A stretch of 12,384 nt of DNA from Candidatus Bathyarchaeota archaeon. Lineage in GTDB: Archaea; Thermoproteota; Bathyarchaeia; 40CM-2-53-6; RBG-13-38-9. Shown here piece by piece: positions 12,372 to 12,384 of this stretch; position 1 is the first letter of the stretch, and each line of letters starts with the position of its first letter. The position numbers and the translations under genes were made by a program. Under the pieces are notes generated by a model. It searched no databases. It had not been told where the DNA came from and saw only the letters and a list, made by a program, of their open reading frames with translations. Location of the stretch: assembly GCA_023144075.1 (NCBI GenBank), contig JAGLGJ010000016.1:1-12384 (forward strand), read 5' to 3'.

Positions 12372-12384
12372 GCGGGGGTACCCG
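12372..12384 (+). tRNA. Possible 5' end of a tRNA gene (truncated)
   Basis: GCGGGGGTACCCG resembles the acceptor strand (seven bases), T8 and the start of a D arm, as in archaeal tRNA-Leu. Only 13 bases are present, and the TATA box is closer than expected for a tRNA with a leader. GGGTACCC is itself a palindrome, so this is weak. Confidence 0.2.

Noticed and set aside
11957..12384. Mobile element or integration site at the right edge near a possible tRNA
   Set aside because: No integrase, transposase, terminal inverted repeat or direct duplication was seen.

Overview
The window looks archaeal. Several genes are preceded by AT-rich TATA-like boxes about 25 to 35 bases upstream, some appear leaderless, GTG and TTG starts are used, and a tRNA gene carries introns with bulge-helix-bulge geometry and an encoded CCA. 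The short four-cysteine protein of the DUF5679 type and the PH-domain, OB-fold and winged-helix proteins fit a mesophilic or moderately AT-rich TACK-type archaeon. A Bathyarchaeia-like lineage is my best guess, but it is inference and not shown by any marker gene here.

Left part (1-3403): a GT-C type membrane glycosyltransferase runs off the left edge on the minus strand. It is divergently arranged from two tandem paralogous surface proteins on the plus strand (1161-1946 and 2125-2877). Each of these has a secretion signal, three GxWxG repeat motifs, a Thr/Pro-rich stalk and a C-terminal membrane anchor. The pairing of a glycosyltransferase with Thr-rich stalk proteins suggests a cell-surface module. 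A 48-residue zinc-ribbon protein follows, with a perfect 16-base palindrome upstream and a strong hairpin downstream.

Middle part (3404-7802): a stretch with no intact gene holds what looks like a degraded coding sequence (3678-4262), convergent with ilvD. The ilvD gene (minus) and an acylphosphatase gene (plus) are divergent and share a short promoter region. Next is a tRNA-Glu(UUC) gene interrupted twice, once in the D-loop and once inside the anticodon. Then, on the minus strand, come an intact bPH_5-type membrane protein and, just upstream of it, a bPH_2-type gene broken by one frameshift and two in-frame stops.

Right part (7803-12384): an OB-fold nucleic-acid-binding protein (plus) converges on a complete DEAD-box RNA helicase (minus). 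A minus-strand cluster follows, consisting of a 54-residue CCHC zinc finger, a degraded middle gene and a short unknown protein. The last genes are an HTH-like protein of unknown function (plus) and a convergent small winged-helix regulator (minus), then a poorly coding stretch that holds an open minus-strand frame without a normal start. A TATA box and a possible tRNA 5' end lie at the right edge. The window mixes housekeeping genes with lineage-specific small proteins and several decaying genes; no complete defence system, mobile element or CRISPR array is visible.
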